NCBI GenBank assembly: GCA_015657535.1
Contig: JADHZB010000441.1
Span: 1-48,608 of the forward strand
Origin: Nephromyces sp. MM_2019
Taxonomy: Eukaryota; Apicomplexa; Aconoidasida; Nephromycida
DNA length: 48,608 bases
Direction: 5' to 3'
In this document: positions 11,779 through 24,196 of the stretch, in pieces
Position numbering within the stretch: position 1 is the stretch's first letter
Layout: each line of letters starts with the position of its first letter
The notes under the pieces: model-generated
What the model was told of the DNA's origin: nothing
Databases searched by the model: none
What the model saw: only the letters and a program-made list of their open reading frames with translations
Program-made: the position numbers and the translations under genes

Positions 11779-14700
11779 CTTAAAAAACTTAATATATTTT
11801 TAGTTTAAATTCCGCATAGTTTTACGATAGACAAACCTTAATATGTTAAACATTTTCGAGTTTTAAAGTTTTTTATGGAAAATTAAAATTATTCAATTAA
11901 AAATTTATGATTTAATTAAGTTAAATTATACATGAAATTTAGTATTAATTAATATTTATGAATTGCTTGAGCAATGAATTTAGTTCATTTTCAAATCCAA
12001 AGGTTATTATACACATAACCTCTCAAAGCTACCTTCACTTAAGAAATCTAACCAAGTCTATGCAGTGACGATTCTTTTCAAATTATTAATTCATAAGACT
12101 CTTATATTGGCTTTCTATGCTATAAACCTTGTTAAATGATCCTGAAAATTCCGTCAATTGAAGTTTGTAGAAATGGAGCAATAATTGGATTGAAAATAAT
12201 TCCTCATGCTATGCTTATTTTTTCACTTTATACATAAAATAAATGTTATTTTAAAGTCATTTTTTGTAATATTTTCATGAAAGATTTATTCTTTCATTTT
12301 TAAAGATTCATTAAAGTTATCTATGTAAATGTCCAAGTAAATAGCTTTACACCGAAAACTTTTGAGCTTTATCTAATAATTTGTGTAAAAATTAAGCTTA
12401 TTCGGTTTATTCGAAACGTCCAGCTGCTTTTAATAAGTTTCTCGTTAATGATGACAATACATTTCTGATCATTTTAGAAAATATTATTCACCATTTGAAA
12501 AAGAGCTCTGTCTTTATAGAATATTGTACTTAAATTTAGCCAGTTTATATTTTCATTGCCAAACCGAGTGTAAGATTAGTGCTTGCTTGCTTAGGCTATA
12601 ATTTTCTCATGACACTTTATGTTCAACTAAACAAAGCTTAAGTTCTCTCATTTATAAAGTGAATTTAGTTATGGGACTTAGTTTTGTTCGGACTTACATC
12701 TGAATTTTCAAATTTTAGAAAACATAAGGACAATCGGGACACTACTGCTCAAATATTTATATTTAGATTGTTTATTGGACTCCATACTAATCTTATATTT
12801 CTTATCACTCAAATTTATTCAGGAATTTGTCCTAGTAAATTTTTAATGTTTTATAAAGCATTCAATAATTGTTATTTCAAGGAGTAAATCACTTTTATAT
12901 ATTAATGCCATAGTTGAAATTTATTAACACTGAGCTATTATTGTGAAACTTACTTTTCGGAATAATTGGCGTGATTAAAAATTCATAATTCTTCCAGTTA
13001 GCTATAGTAATTCTAAGAAAATACACAATTCAGTATAATACCTTGCTCAACCATATCAGTAATTTTAAAAATTCATTGTTAATATAGAATGGTAAACGTA
13101 ATGTTTGTTAATAAATTTAATTTATGAGTCTAAATTTGAAATATAAAATAAATAACAAGGTTATCGTGAACCACTTTGATCTTTTTAGTTGCTAGAAATG
13201 TATAATCTTAAACTTAACATCTAATTCCAGCAAATTGTTTAATTTGCTTTATTACCAAGCTAATTTAAATAAACTATATAAGTAATCGAAAGTAGTATTG
13301 AGTTAATCGTAAATTAAAATTTTAGTACTGTCAGTCACTCGACATTCCAAGCATTAATTATACCCAATGTTTTCTCTAATTTTTCAACTCCTAAGCACTT
13401 GATCCCAAGATGGGCTATGTCTAAGTGACTTAAGACTTTGCAGTCTAAACTTTTACATCTCCAACCAATTAATCAATACGATGTTTAGGTTTGTTATTCT
13501 AGTTATTTTACCTTTGTATTTCGTGTGATCTTCTATAATTTAGCACTTGCAAATGGAATTTAGCGATAAAATCAAACCCCTTTTATGTACCACTAGAGTG
13601 TACATTACCTCCAAATGCCTCTTTTATAGTTTTAGTCCTGTCTCAGTTTCTGAAAACATCATTTAATTGAGCTTTCGATTTAGCCCGTAAAGCGATTCTT
13701 TAGTAATGAATATAAAAAACACATTAGTAGTTAAAATTCTAGGAGAAGTCATGACTAAAATAGTAAAAATTACTTCACCTTTAAATGTTGTTTTGTAAGT
13801 AGTATGATTAGGCTAAAATGTCTAATTAAACTACTTAACTCAAAAACGTTCTTAAGATATTAGTTTCGAAGCAACACTTAACAACTCTGCAATGCCTTGG
13901 GAATATATATATGAAATACTAGGCATAGGATAACTCTTATAGAACCAAAATTTTTACAAGATATATACAAAGTAATTGAAGTTCAAAATTGGATATAATG
14001 TAAACTCAGTTATTTTAAGCTTGTTTCGAAAACATCTAGAATATGTTAATAAATATTAACTTAAAATGGTTAACCTATTATGAAACAGCTTTAAATGTTA
14101 AAAATGGAATGATTTAATTAGTTGAGTACTGGGTTGTGTGATGATTGATTGTATGTCGTACAAAAGCCTTTTGAGTAGAAGCTATAGAATTTTTTTAAAA
14201 ATAAATAAATGGATAGTAATCATTGCCTAATTTGAAATTTATATTCTGCCAAATTATTTTATAGTTCATTAGTCCAGTAAAGCACATGTTAGTAATATTT
14301 AATTGAACTTAATTAAGTTTAGGTGGTTTTATGTTTGAATAAGTTTAGGTGTAAGTATTTGTTATAACAAGTTTTTAATAACATATTTATGCTTGCAAAT
14401 CCATCTTTAATCTGTTAATAATTGTATATTATTTAACTATTTAATTTATCCTAACCAATCTTACAAAAATTTCAATTTGTTTAGTACTTTAATAATAACT
14501 AAACCATCATGTAAGTTATTAATATAATAAAATTTTCTACTGTTTTAGTTTTATGATTGACCCCATGTGTTATTTAAAGTAATTGAAGTTTTGATATAAT
14601 AATTTCAACAATAAATCAATTCTTTTTTTACTTCAGAGATTTCCTTTTAATAATCCTGCAACTGTATATTGAAAGAATTGTTAATTGATTGCATGAAAAT

Positions 14701-15390
14701 TAAATACTAATTATTCAAATATAAGAATTTGAATCAACTTTTAAAAATTTAAGCAAAAAAAAAAAGTGCTCGAAAATGGGTAAAACACTAAACTGGGTCA
14801 TAAGTGTAGTGCTCAATGAATAAATGACTGGGAAATAAATATAAAAAATCAATTCATCTACCTAATTTAAATAGCTATATACTATATCGAAATCAATTTT
14901 ATTTTGTTACTAGGCTATATGTAAGCAAGAAGAATCACTGCTGAATAATTTTGTTAAGTATCTTATTGAAGTTGCAAGATTCAAAATGGGTTCATTAGTA
15001 TAAATATACAATAAAAAAGTGAAAAAAAAATTACAGGTTTGTTAAGGAATGAATATATATATATATATATATAAACTACCGTTAAAGCATTTTTAAAAAT
15101 AATAAACTAACTAAAGTTTTCCAAAAAGGATGATATTAACAAATATACCAATTTAAATTAGGATCAAAATAATTACCAAATGATGTATAGTACGAGTATG
15201 TTTGCTAATAGTTGCATTATAAAGATAAAAAATTTAAGTTGCTCAAAAACTAAAAAATTATTTATGTAAATAAGTGTAATGAATGATGTTATATACCAAA
15301 ATATGTATAATAAGAATAATCAAATAATTAACTACTGGAGGACTAAAGCCCAAAATCTGTTACTTTAATTCGGCTGTAATGGATTAAAAA
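11779..15390. other. 3.6 kb intergenic stretch, no gene seen
   Basis: AT-rich DNA with no supported gene. A 67-codon plus-strand frame (12684-12887) is isolated and unrecognised. A (TA)n run lies at about 15053-15073, a few hundred bases beyond the stop of the first BT1 gene; a similar run lies downstream of the second. Confidence 0.65.
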
Positions 15391-16986
15391 TCAAGTTGAA
15401 ATATGCTTAGAGTAGTGATCAGTGTTATAGTAAAATTTTGAATTTGAATATACCAAATGGGTGAAATTATCTTTAACATATGCATTAGGGACTAAAAGAA
15501 ATGTTAAAGGGATTCCTAATAAGGGTAAGATTAAGTGACCTATAATTATTATTGTAAGTAGATGGTCAATGTTGCAATCTCCATTATTATCTAGTTGAAC
15601 ACCAAAAAATTCTATAAGAAATCCACCAACAAATCTTGCTACATTTTGGCCAAAATTTCCAAAACTAGCTAAAATTGCGAAAACGGTGCCTTCTACATAT
15701 TTTGGTGAAAATTTTGCCATTATGATGGCTGAGGGCATATGATCCATCATAGTGCATATTTCCAGTGCAACTGCATTACCAAAAAAATATATTACACGAT
15801 CTGGTATACCTATGTCTAAGTTCCATCTTTTAATGATAATTATATCTACAATTGAAGCTAGAACTCTTAGTAAAGTTGTAGACCAGTAGCTTATCCGGAT
15901 CTTTAAGTGTGTAAGAAAAGCTTGGAATATCCATAACCCAATAAACTTAGCAAAAACAGTACCAATACCAGCATAAGTTCTCATAAATAAAATATCAAAG
16001 AAAGGGCCATTAGGTACACACTCAGGTCCTGAAGTGTAATAATACTCTAAAGCTGCAGTCATATTTACAAAGAGGCAACTCGAAATAAAAATGTAAAAAT
16101 TAACATTAGCAACTACTTTTGGTAATGTATTATAACCAAATACAGTGCATATGATTCCAGCCACAATTGCATAATAGAATTGAATTGTTGGAGAAGTAAA
16201 TAATGCCATTATAATGCTTCCCGAAGATGTTATAAACATTATGAAAGACAAAGAGAATATATAACGCTGCTGTTTAATTTTGATGAAGTCAATTTTGTTA
16301 TTCCTTTGTGGTGTCACTCGATCATTTATCATGCATCCGCAAAATATAAAAAATAATGGCTGTATTGTAAAGGGAAGGAAAATCGAAAACATGATACGTA
16401 TATGCAAAATGTTATGTAAGGATCCGACGAAAAAATGAGGGATTATCTCACCCAAAGTAACACATAGGTAACTAAATGTTATAATGTTACCTCTGTTCTC
16501 ATGCTGTGAATTCATAATTTCTACATATTTACCTTCAGCTAAGAGATCTAGGAATGCTACTTCCATTTGCATGCAGAAAAAAAGTAAACCTGGTATTCCT
16601 AAAAATGTATTGTCTTCATTCATTGGCATAATAATAAAACATAAGCAAGCCAAAAATCCGATAATAGTGTAAATACAGAAATAAATTGTTTTTTCAAAAC
16701 CGAAAATTGGGAGAATATCGGATAAAACACCACAAATACCTTTTAGTGCCATTGGTGCGGATGAGATAGCCAAATTCGTTTGATATTGTGATGCATTCCA
16801 TTTTCCATCCATATAAAAGGGAAGTTCTACACTCCTAACAAATTGTCTTATAGTACCTTTGATTCCTAAATTTACACTAACACATAGTAAAGTAAACTTT
16901 ATGCCAAATTCTTCTATAACTCCTTGGAAAAAAATGAATAAATTTTTTAATTGAAAGGCGTCTTTTATAAAGAGAGGGTTACCCAT
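15391..16986 (-). CDS. BT1-family (folate-biopterin type) MFS transporter, 531 aa
   Basis: Intronless gene for a polytopic membrane protein with about 12 hydrophobic segments, the layout of BT1-family members of the major facilitator superfamily, which carry folates, pterins or related small molecules. The family signature is visible near residues 75-105: ALKGICGVLSDILPIFGFEK, that is K-x-x-x-G-x-x-SD-x-x-P-x-x-G. The length is usual for the family. The N-terminus (MGNPLFIKDAFQLKNLF) starts at the first ATG of the open frame, with A at -3 and G at +4. A paralogue lies 2.1 kb upstream. Substrate cannot be read from sequence; apicomplexan BT1 proteins are diverse and some have no known substrate. 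Probable site is the plasma membrane or an internal membrane. Confidence 0.88.
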   Translation of the reverse strand: MGNPLFIKDAFQLKNLFIFFQGVIEEFGIKFTLLCVSVNLGIKGTIRQFVRSVELPFYMDGKWNASQYQTNLAISSAPMALKGICGVLSDILPIFGFEKTIYFCIYTIIGFLACLCFIIMPMNEDNTFLGIPGLLFFCMQMEVAFLDLLAEGKYVEIMNSQHENRGNIITFSYLCVTLGEIIPHFFVGSLHNILHIRIMFSIFLPFTIQPLFFIFCGCMINDRVTPQRNNKIDFIKIKQQRYIFSLSFIMFITSSGSIIMALFTSPTIQFYYAIVAGIICTVFGYNTLPKVVANVNFYIFISSCLFVNMTAALEYYYTSGPECVPNGPFFDILFMRTYAGIGTVFAKFIGLWIFQAFLTHLKIRISYWSTTLLRVLASIVDIIIIKRWNLDIGIPDRVIYFFGNAVALEICTMMDHMPSAIIMAKFSPKYVEGTVFAILASFGNFGQNVARFVGGFLIEFFGVQLDNNGDCNIDHLLTIIIIGHLILPLLGIPLTFLLVPNAYVKDNFTHLVYSNSKFYYNTDHYSKHIST

Positions 16987-19086
16987 ATTGCAATATGCAT
17001 AAATATTTCCATTAAAAATCTCTATTGCGTGGAGAGTTTTTTAAAGTTTTTATAGATGTCTGAAAGTTTCATTAACAGCTTTTGAATTTATGATTTAATA
17101 ATTACGTTTGTTATATTAATATGATTGCATTGTGTAATGATTTCGAATAAGCTATAACTGTAATCTCGGTTGATGGAGTGGGTTAAATCAATTATAATTT
17201 TGTTTAGTGAACTTCAAAACATTAGGAAAATTTTCTTTTTTCTTATGATAAAATAGTACCACTCAATATGTTACATATCACATTTTGTTAAATTGTTGTG
17301 TATAGAAAGTATTATAAATATGCTCATCATTTTAGCTTAATTTTATTTCAATACTGACTAAAATATAATTTAAACATGATTGCTCGCTCCTATAAAGTTG
17401 ATCTTGACAGATAATAACACTAGTCGCAAAAACTCATTGCATCTAGAGATTTTGATTACTCCGGATTTCCATGCTTTGTTTTCTTGGGTAACTTTAAACG
17501 TTATAATTTACAAAAATCTAAATTTAAATATCACCAAGAATTAAGATATAAATAAATTGTTCTAAATATAGGTTCTTGCACTATATTGTTATAATGTATT
17601 GTGTTTTTTCTTTACAGCAAGATATGTTGAATATTTTCGAGTTTAATGTTGAATTGTTACAACTTAGAACAATCTTGGCTACATTAAAATTTCCAGTTGA
17701 AAATAAATCTATTAACTTGTGCCAATGTACTTGTTATTTAAAACTTTCCCTCTAGGTTTTATATTGATCAGTTTTAACTGTATCAATCTAGTTAAAATTA
17801 TTTCAAATAATTCTTATCTAACGAATTAGCTATATTATATATACGGCCTTGCTGTATCAATAGTAACATAGTAGTGTCTATTCCAATTTTGTGAGGTTTA
17901 ACGAATTCGAATAGCTATGAAATTAATATAAGTTAATGATTTAAAATTTATTATAATTGCCTCGATAAGAATTTTCCTTTTGATTTTGTTATAAATGAAC
18001 CTCCAAACATGATAATTATAATGCCTATTTTGTAGTCAAGAAATTTATAGTTAAAGTAACAATAACAGTTTCTTCAATTTTTTGCATTCCTTGAAATAGT
18101 GTCCTTAAATTAGTGATTATTATATATAGTTCATAACAAATTTTCATTTATGAATGTTAAGTAAAAAAATAGGGTATAATATAATTTGTGTCAACATATC
18201 CTCCATAATATAAAGAAAATGTTTTTCTTTAATATTTTATCAACAATATTTTCGTTATCCATTAAAATTAGTGTGCGTCTGGACAAAAGGTCAAATCAAA
18301 AAATAAAAGGAAATTAATTTAGTATATAGACATACTTATCAGTATATAACATAAGTCTTAGTCTGTTTTGTTTGACTGTCAATTATTTTTGATTTCAATC
18401 AAAGGATCTGCTTTTCATTTTTTATATCTTGATTCCATACTCGTGCCCTGAAGTGTGTTTAGCGTCAATATTTGTATTTATTACTCGACTTCTTTACCTG
18501 AACTACTCTTGAATTTATTCAAATGATATTGATGTATGCATAATATTTTAAAAATGAACTATTGAAGATGATTTTCAAAATGATATGCATTAACAAAATT
18601 TTTACTTTTGAAATCTTGTTTGAATTAATTACGACAAAATATTTGAACAATTGTAATTTCTTGTGCTTACTTTAATAAAAAATTAAGCTATTGAATGTTT
18701 GGGTAAAATCATTTGAGTATACAATAAAAGGCATCTAATTATTCAATAACTTATATGTAGTAAGGTAAAATGGCATCTTTATAACTAAAATAAATACTCG
18801 GTCCAAAATTTGAAAATTTTTTAATATCAAAGTGTCTATATCATAAAATTGTGAACGAATATTTGGTATAAAATAGATATAAACTTTTTAAAGTGTAATT
18901 TCAAAGAATTAAAATTTAAAATTGGACAAAGTCCAAATTGAAGGAGTGCTTATATATATATATATATATGTATATTTAACTTTTTTTCAAAACCATTATT
19001 ATAGTGCAAATTATAAAAGCGATAGTAAAAATATTAATACTAAACATGTTGTTAATTTAAAGGACTTGAAAAAATAAATTTAATTA
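16987..19086. other. intergenic between the two transporters
   Basis: About 2.1 kb, AT-rich, no gene or RNA recognised. A (TA)n run at about 18951-18970 lies 120 bases beyond the stop codon of the upstream transporter, mirroring the position of the run below the other copy. Confidence 0.65.
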
Positions 19087-20766
19087 TTAAATAGAAGAAT
19101 TTGAAGTAGTCGTATATTCTTTTGTCGAATTAGTGTCTAATTTATTTCTTCTTTTTGCTAAGTGATTCTTGAAACTTAAATCATAATAATTCAATGCTTC
19201 TGGAGAGTCCACAAGATTATCGGAGATATAAGAGTCAGGTATCAAAAAGAACGTAAGTGGGATACTAATTGCAGGTAGGATTAAATGACTAATGACTATC
19301 AAAATTGTCAAGTTATCAAAGTTGCATTGTATACCATTAATTTTGTCAGGTATTGTTTGAATGTTAAATTGTTCCATAAGGAAAACACCTATTAAACCTG
19401 CAATTGTAACCCCATAATTGGTAATACCAGAAAGAATTGCAAACATTGTAGCTTCAATTCCCTTAGGACACAACTTAGCAGTTAATATTACTCCTGGAAG
19501 GTTGTCAAGCATGTAACTTGCTTGATATAGAATGGAATTTCCTAAAAGGTACATTAAATGATCAGGTATGTGAAGAGCTCTATGCCAACCATTTACCACA
19601 ATTATATCAAATACTGAGCCAATTATTCTTATTACTGTTGTAAACCAAAAAGCAGGTCTAAATTTCCATGTGCTCATTAAGACTTGAAAAAGTACAAGTC
19701 CAATGAGTTGTGCCAATAACCCAGCTGATGAAACCCATACTCTAAAAAATAGATAATCAAAGTGCGGACCGTTGGGTGCGCAAGTATTATCTGCTAAATA
19801 ATAGTACTCTAATGCTCCGAGAATATTTACATATAAAACTTGCGATAAAAATTTGTAAGTTAGGGCTCGTGCTATTACATTCATTAAACAAATGTAAGTT
19901 AGAAAAATGAGTAAGCTAGCTGCGCCAAAGGAGTATAACATCTGAAATGTAGAACTACCAAAAATTGAAGCAATGATTGTGCCAAATGTTAAAAATCCTA
20001 TGCAAAATGCTATTGTCATAGGCTTCCATTCCCTTTTCCATTGATCAATGTTAATTTTATTAGCCTCCTCTTTTGGAACCTTGTCTTCAATTACTCCTCC
20101 TGTCAATATAAAAAATAATGGCTGGATAGCAAATGGAAGCATAATAAAAAATATTATCGGTACTTCATAATAATGTACTATAAAACCAACAGAGAAGCTT
20201 GGAATTAAGCCACCTAATATGCAACAAAACCACGAATACGTTACAATATTTGCTTTAGTATTCGGTCTCTTCTTCATCTGTTCAACATATTTTGCTTGGA
20301 TTAGCAAATCATTACCCCCAACTTCAAGATTAACACAGAAAAATAAAAGCATTGGTATCCAAGTATAATTATGAGATACCTCTGCAGGCACAAGTATTAA
20401 TGCCATAATACCCAAAATACCCAAAATAGTAAAAATGCATAGATAACTAGTTTTTCTATAGCCCATAAGTGGGAATAAATCGCTAATTACCCCTACAGTT
20501 GACTTTAGAGAAAAGGGCAAGTATGAAATTGCAGAATTCTTTTGATAAACTGATCCATCAAGCCGAGCTACATCTCTATAGTATGGCAATTCTACTTGAA
20601 TTGAGTAATTAAATAGTGCACCTTTTACTCCTATATACATACTAGTGTTCAAAAGAAAGAATGGCCAACCAAAGTTTTCTACTAGTTGTAGTAAAAAACG
20701 CCATCCTAGTAATGGATTAAATCCGATAATAGTTTTATGAAAATTAGATAACCATTTTGATCCCAT
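19087..20766 (-). CDS. second BT1-family MFS transporter, 559 aa
   Basis: Intronless paralogue of the transporter at 15391-16986, with the same series of hydrophobic segments. The signature region reads LKSTVGVISDLFPLMGYRK, with Ser-Thr where the neighbour has Gly-Ile after the Lys. Shared landmarks include QPLFFI in the middle of the protein and a C-PNGP-FD--F-R loop (CAPNGPHFDYLFFR here, CVPNGPFFDILFMR there). The C-terminal tail is longer and hydrophilic, with a K-R-R-N-K stretch and a Thr/Ser-rich end. Divergence is considerable, so the duplication is old or the genes evolve quickly. Substrate unknown. Confidence 0.88.
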   Translation of the reverse strand: MGSKWLSNFHKTIIGFNPLLGWRFLLQLVENFGWPFFLLNTSMYIGVKGALFNYSIQVELPYYRDVARLDGSVYQKNSAISYLPFSLKSTVGVISDLFPLMGYRKTSYLCIFTILGILGIMALILVPAEVSHNYTWIPMLLFFCVNLEVGGNDLLIQAKYVEQMKKRPNTKANIVTYSWFCCILGGLIPSFSVGFIVHYYEVPIIFFIMLPFAIQPLFFILTGGVIEDKVPKEEANKINIDQWKREWKPMTIAFCIGFLTFGTIIASIFGSSTFQMLYSFGAASLLIFLTYICLMNVIARALTYKFLSQVLYVNILGALEYYYLADNTCAPNGPHFDYLFFRVWVSSAGLLAQLIGLVLFQVLMSTWKFRPAFWFTTVIRIIGSVFDIIVVNGWHRALHIPDHLMYLLGNSILYQASYMLDNLPGVILTAKLCPKGIEATMFAILSGITNYGVTIAGLIGVFLMEQFNIQTIPDKINGIQCNFDNLTILIVISHLILPAISIPLTFFLIPDSYISDNLVDSPEALNYYDLSFKNHLAKRRNKLDTNSTKEYTTTSNSSI

Positions 20767-23700
20767 TTCAAATACTAAGTAATTATAGTTTCCAAAATTT
20801 TAAAATAAAAACTAAAGTGGTTATTTGGTTTAGGTTTTTATTTTAAGGAAAAAGTATAATCTGTTTTAATAAGTCAATTGTTGTCAAGCTTATTTTTTTT
20901 AGCCAAAACAACTTGCCTGTGTATAAGTGAGTATTGAGGCGTTACTTATACTTACTTACGTCAGTAAAGTGGGTAGTGATTCTCAATCTTCCAAAATCTA
21001 GTTGCACGTATCAAGTAAATTCAAAGAATTAAATTTTGTTTACAAGGCTTTTCGAGTTTTTTACTTAGATAACACAAAGCCAGTGTGAGGATTGAATCTA
21101 GTAAGCTTCACATTATTCTATGAAACACGATTATATAGGTGGTACACAATCACTTATTGGATTAATAATTTCTTTTGTATTTTTACATAAATAAAGAGCA
21201 TATTGGGGGGCGAATTATTTGTGGGGCTCTTCCTAATGATCATTATCTATAAAAATTCTGCAACTTTGCTTAGATTTATTATTAAATTAAAATGATTAAA
21301 GTTTTAGTTTTTGTATATAGGTGAGTGAATTAACTGTCGCTTTTATTTCGTGTTTATTTTTTGTTAATTTCAACAGCGAGCTGTGCTTAAGTGTTAGTGC
21401 TTAATTACATAATGTCACAACGCAAGCATGTTTCGAAAAATATTTAACATGATAGCCTGGCCTTTTATCAAAAACTCGTACTTCTAAAGTTTAACATGAA
21501 AAACAGATGCACAACCATGTCAAAATATCCAAACAAACGCACGAATTAAGAACCTAAAAAATAATATAACTGCACACCTAAGTTAAAAGATTTGATTTAA
21601 AGGATGTTTTTAATAAACAACACTCTTTAATCAAGTCTTTCAAAAAAGCAATAAACAGAATATACTCCTCATTTACCTACACGATTGTAAATATATGTTA
21701 ATCTAAATATGAGTTTTAACTAACTTTAAAAAGTGGTATAAGACAAACAATGTTTTTTTATTTAAACAAATATAATTAATTACCAAAGTTGTTATTAAAA
21801 TGCTTCTTTGAATATTGCAAGCATAAGCAGTTGCTCTAAACAACAGTTTACCTGAGATTTTAAGCATCAAAATATATCCTACTTTGTTACCTAATAAAAA
21901 TGTCATAGATATTAAGCTATATATGTTATTAAACCTGATTATGTCAACCATCTAACTCATTTTCAGTAGAATTGATATTATATACTCGGATTACATATTA
22001 AATAAAATCGATCCATCACAAGTCTCATATAGTTTTAATGTTCTTTAGAATAAGTTATGACTAATATTATAACCAATAACTCTACCCCATTAATAATTCT
22101 TTTTGAGAAACTTTATTAGAAAACGAACAACTAAGCTTATGAATTCTTTTGAATGAAAAAACTTGTATTTTTAATTTGGCAAGTATCTCTATGTAAAATG
22201 TATATTTCTAGTTTAGAATTATTTATAAAAAGCTGATGTTTCAAAACATTATTTTTTAAAAAAGAATCTAATTATTTAAGAATGAAATTATAAATAGATA
22301 TAACCAGCATGTATCATCAAAGATTAAGTTGATAACACATTAAGCATCATTTCCTATAAACAATAATTGTTTTAATAAAAATTTAATCTAGACAAGCTTT
22401 TTAACATTTGTTTTATAAGATGAACTAGGAATCCTGCTTAAATCTTATTATCGATAATAAAAATTCAATATTACCAGCATATAAATAAATTGTCTACTGT
22501 AGTGTTATTTAGATAAGTTTTTTGATATATTTTCGAAATTATGCATAATATTTTTAGGAGTAAAAATTATACATTTACTTGAGATATTACTAATGCTGAC
22601 TACAATCAATTTTTAAGTTTTGCTACCAGATTTAAATATACGATAAAAACTTGAAAACGATTAGCTGAATTAGAACATATATATTAAATTAGATTAATAT
22701 GACAGTTGAGAATGACTTAGAAATGAAATTCAATTTGCGAATAAATTACAAACATAATTCACGTCTACTGTTAAACTGACCCAATTAGCGGCCTATCACC
22801 AGGTAAATAATCTTTTACATTTTATTCAGATTTACACCTTTGCATTTGAAATCTATGTTTTGACATTTATTATCCCTATGTATATATATATAAATTGGAT
22901 TGAGCATCTTATATTAATCAAATGAGAAATAAAATATGACTTTAGCAGCTAATATAGATTTTATTCCAACAAATTCAACTGATTTTAATGTATTATGTCA
23001 TATTTTTAAAGCTAAAGCTTGAATTGACAAATTAAAATAAAAAGATTGTCTATTTAGTTTAGTTAGGATTTGCTACATGAAAAGCATTAATCAGAATTTT
23101 GCTGTGTATACTCGATATCTAAATAAAATTTTATAAAAGTTGATTATAAATTATTGGTTTAGCATTTCTTAATCTAGCAAATCTAGCCTAAGTTCACACA
23201 TATTACTATTACAAATAATTAAGGAATTTTTTCAATTTTAAAAGGCAATAAATTAATAAAATTACGTCACAAATTCTAGTGAAAGAGTGATTTGACTAGA
23301 TGAGGTTTTATACTATTTTTAAATTGTTATATTTAAAGTGCGAAATTTGATTAATCATTGAAAATATGCTTTGGTTGAGTTTATATTTGGGAGATTAAAT
23401 AAGTTCACAAGTTTAAATTTTCTATTTTATAAAATTTTTTTTTATCATGGAAAATTTTAATGTAGACCTTATTTATTACTGTATCTAATACACTGAACAT
23501 CGAATTTTCAAAATTATAAACAAATTGCTATTTACAAGAATTCCTTTACAATTTTCAATCTATTGAGAGTTTGATCAATTCAGAATAAGTTAAGTACAAT
23601 TCTTGAATCGATTCACACACTTCTGTCTTTTAAAGTCAAGCTATGTGTAAGCTCATTGAAACCAAATTAAAAAATTATATAAAACAAACGAGATAATAAT

Positions 23701-24196
23701 GGAATTTAGAATTGGTAAAAATTCTCATTATATATAGCGTTTGAGGGTAAAACTAAACTAATTATGTGCAACAATAAGTCTTCTAAGTTTCTGCTGATTT
23801 AATTAAGTTTAAGCAGGGAGTTCAAAGGCAAAATTTATAAACACACTAAGAGATAGATTGAATTGTAACCCTCCCAAATTTCTTATGCCATACCACGTTC
23901 GTGAAGAGCCCTTAAGCAAAAGATTTCTTGAAAAAAACTCGAATAATTTTGCCTCTCAGACCTGGTGTTACACATGTTCAGTTAAATAAGTTGGTTATAG
24001 TCTTAATTCAAATTATAGATAATTTTATGGGAAGGGAGTTGAATATGTAAAAAGTTAAGGTAAGCTTAAGAGCCCAGACAGCATGGATATGCATAATATT
24101 TAAAATAAAGTAGTTCATAGTCAAAACTGAGTTTTATGATTATTTTTATAAATATTGAAGAATCCAGTTAAAAATAATATTTGCTACTATGCTAGC
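20767..24196. other. 3.4 kb intergenic stretch, no gene seen
   Basis: AT-rich, without microsatellites. An 82-codon hydrophobic minus-strand frame (21703-21951) has no family features and no splice partners. The 3' untranslated region of the CPSF160 gene should lie in the right end of this stretch. Confidence 0.65.

Noticed and set aside
12684..12887. Plus-strand ORF of 67 codons
   Set aside because: No recognisable features; length is within chance for a stretch this large.
21703..21951. Hydrophobic minus-strand ORF of 82 codons
   Set aside because: Isolated, AT-rich and hydrophobic by composition; no signature, no splice partners.
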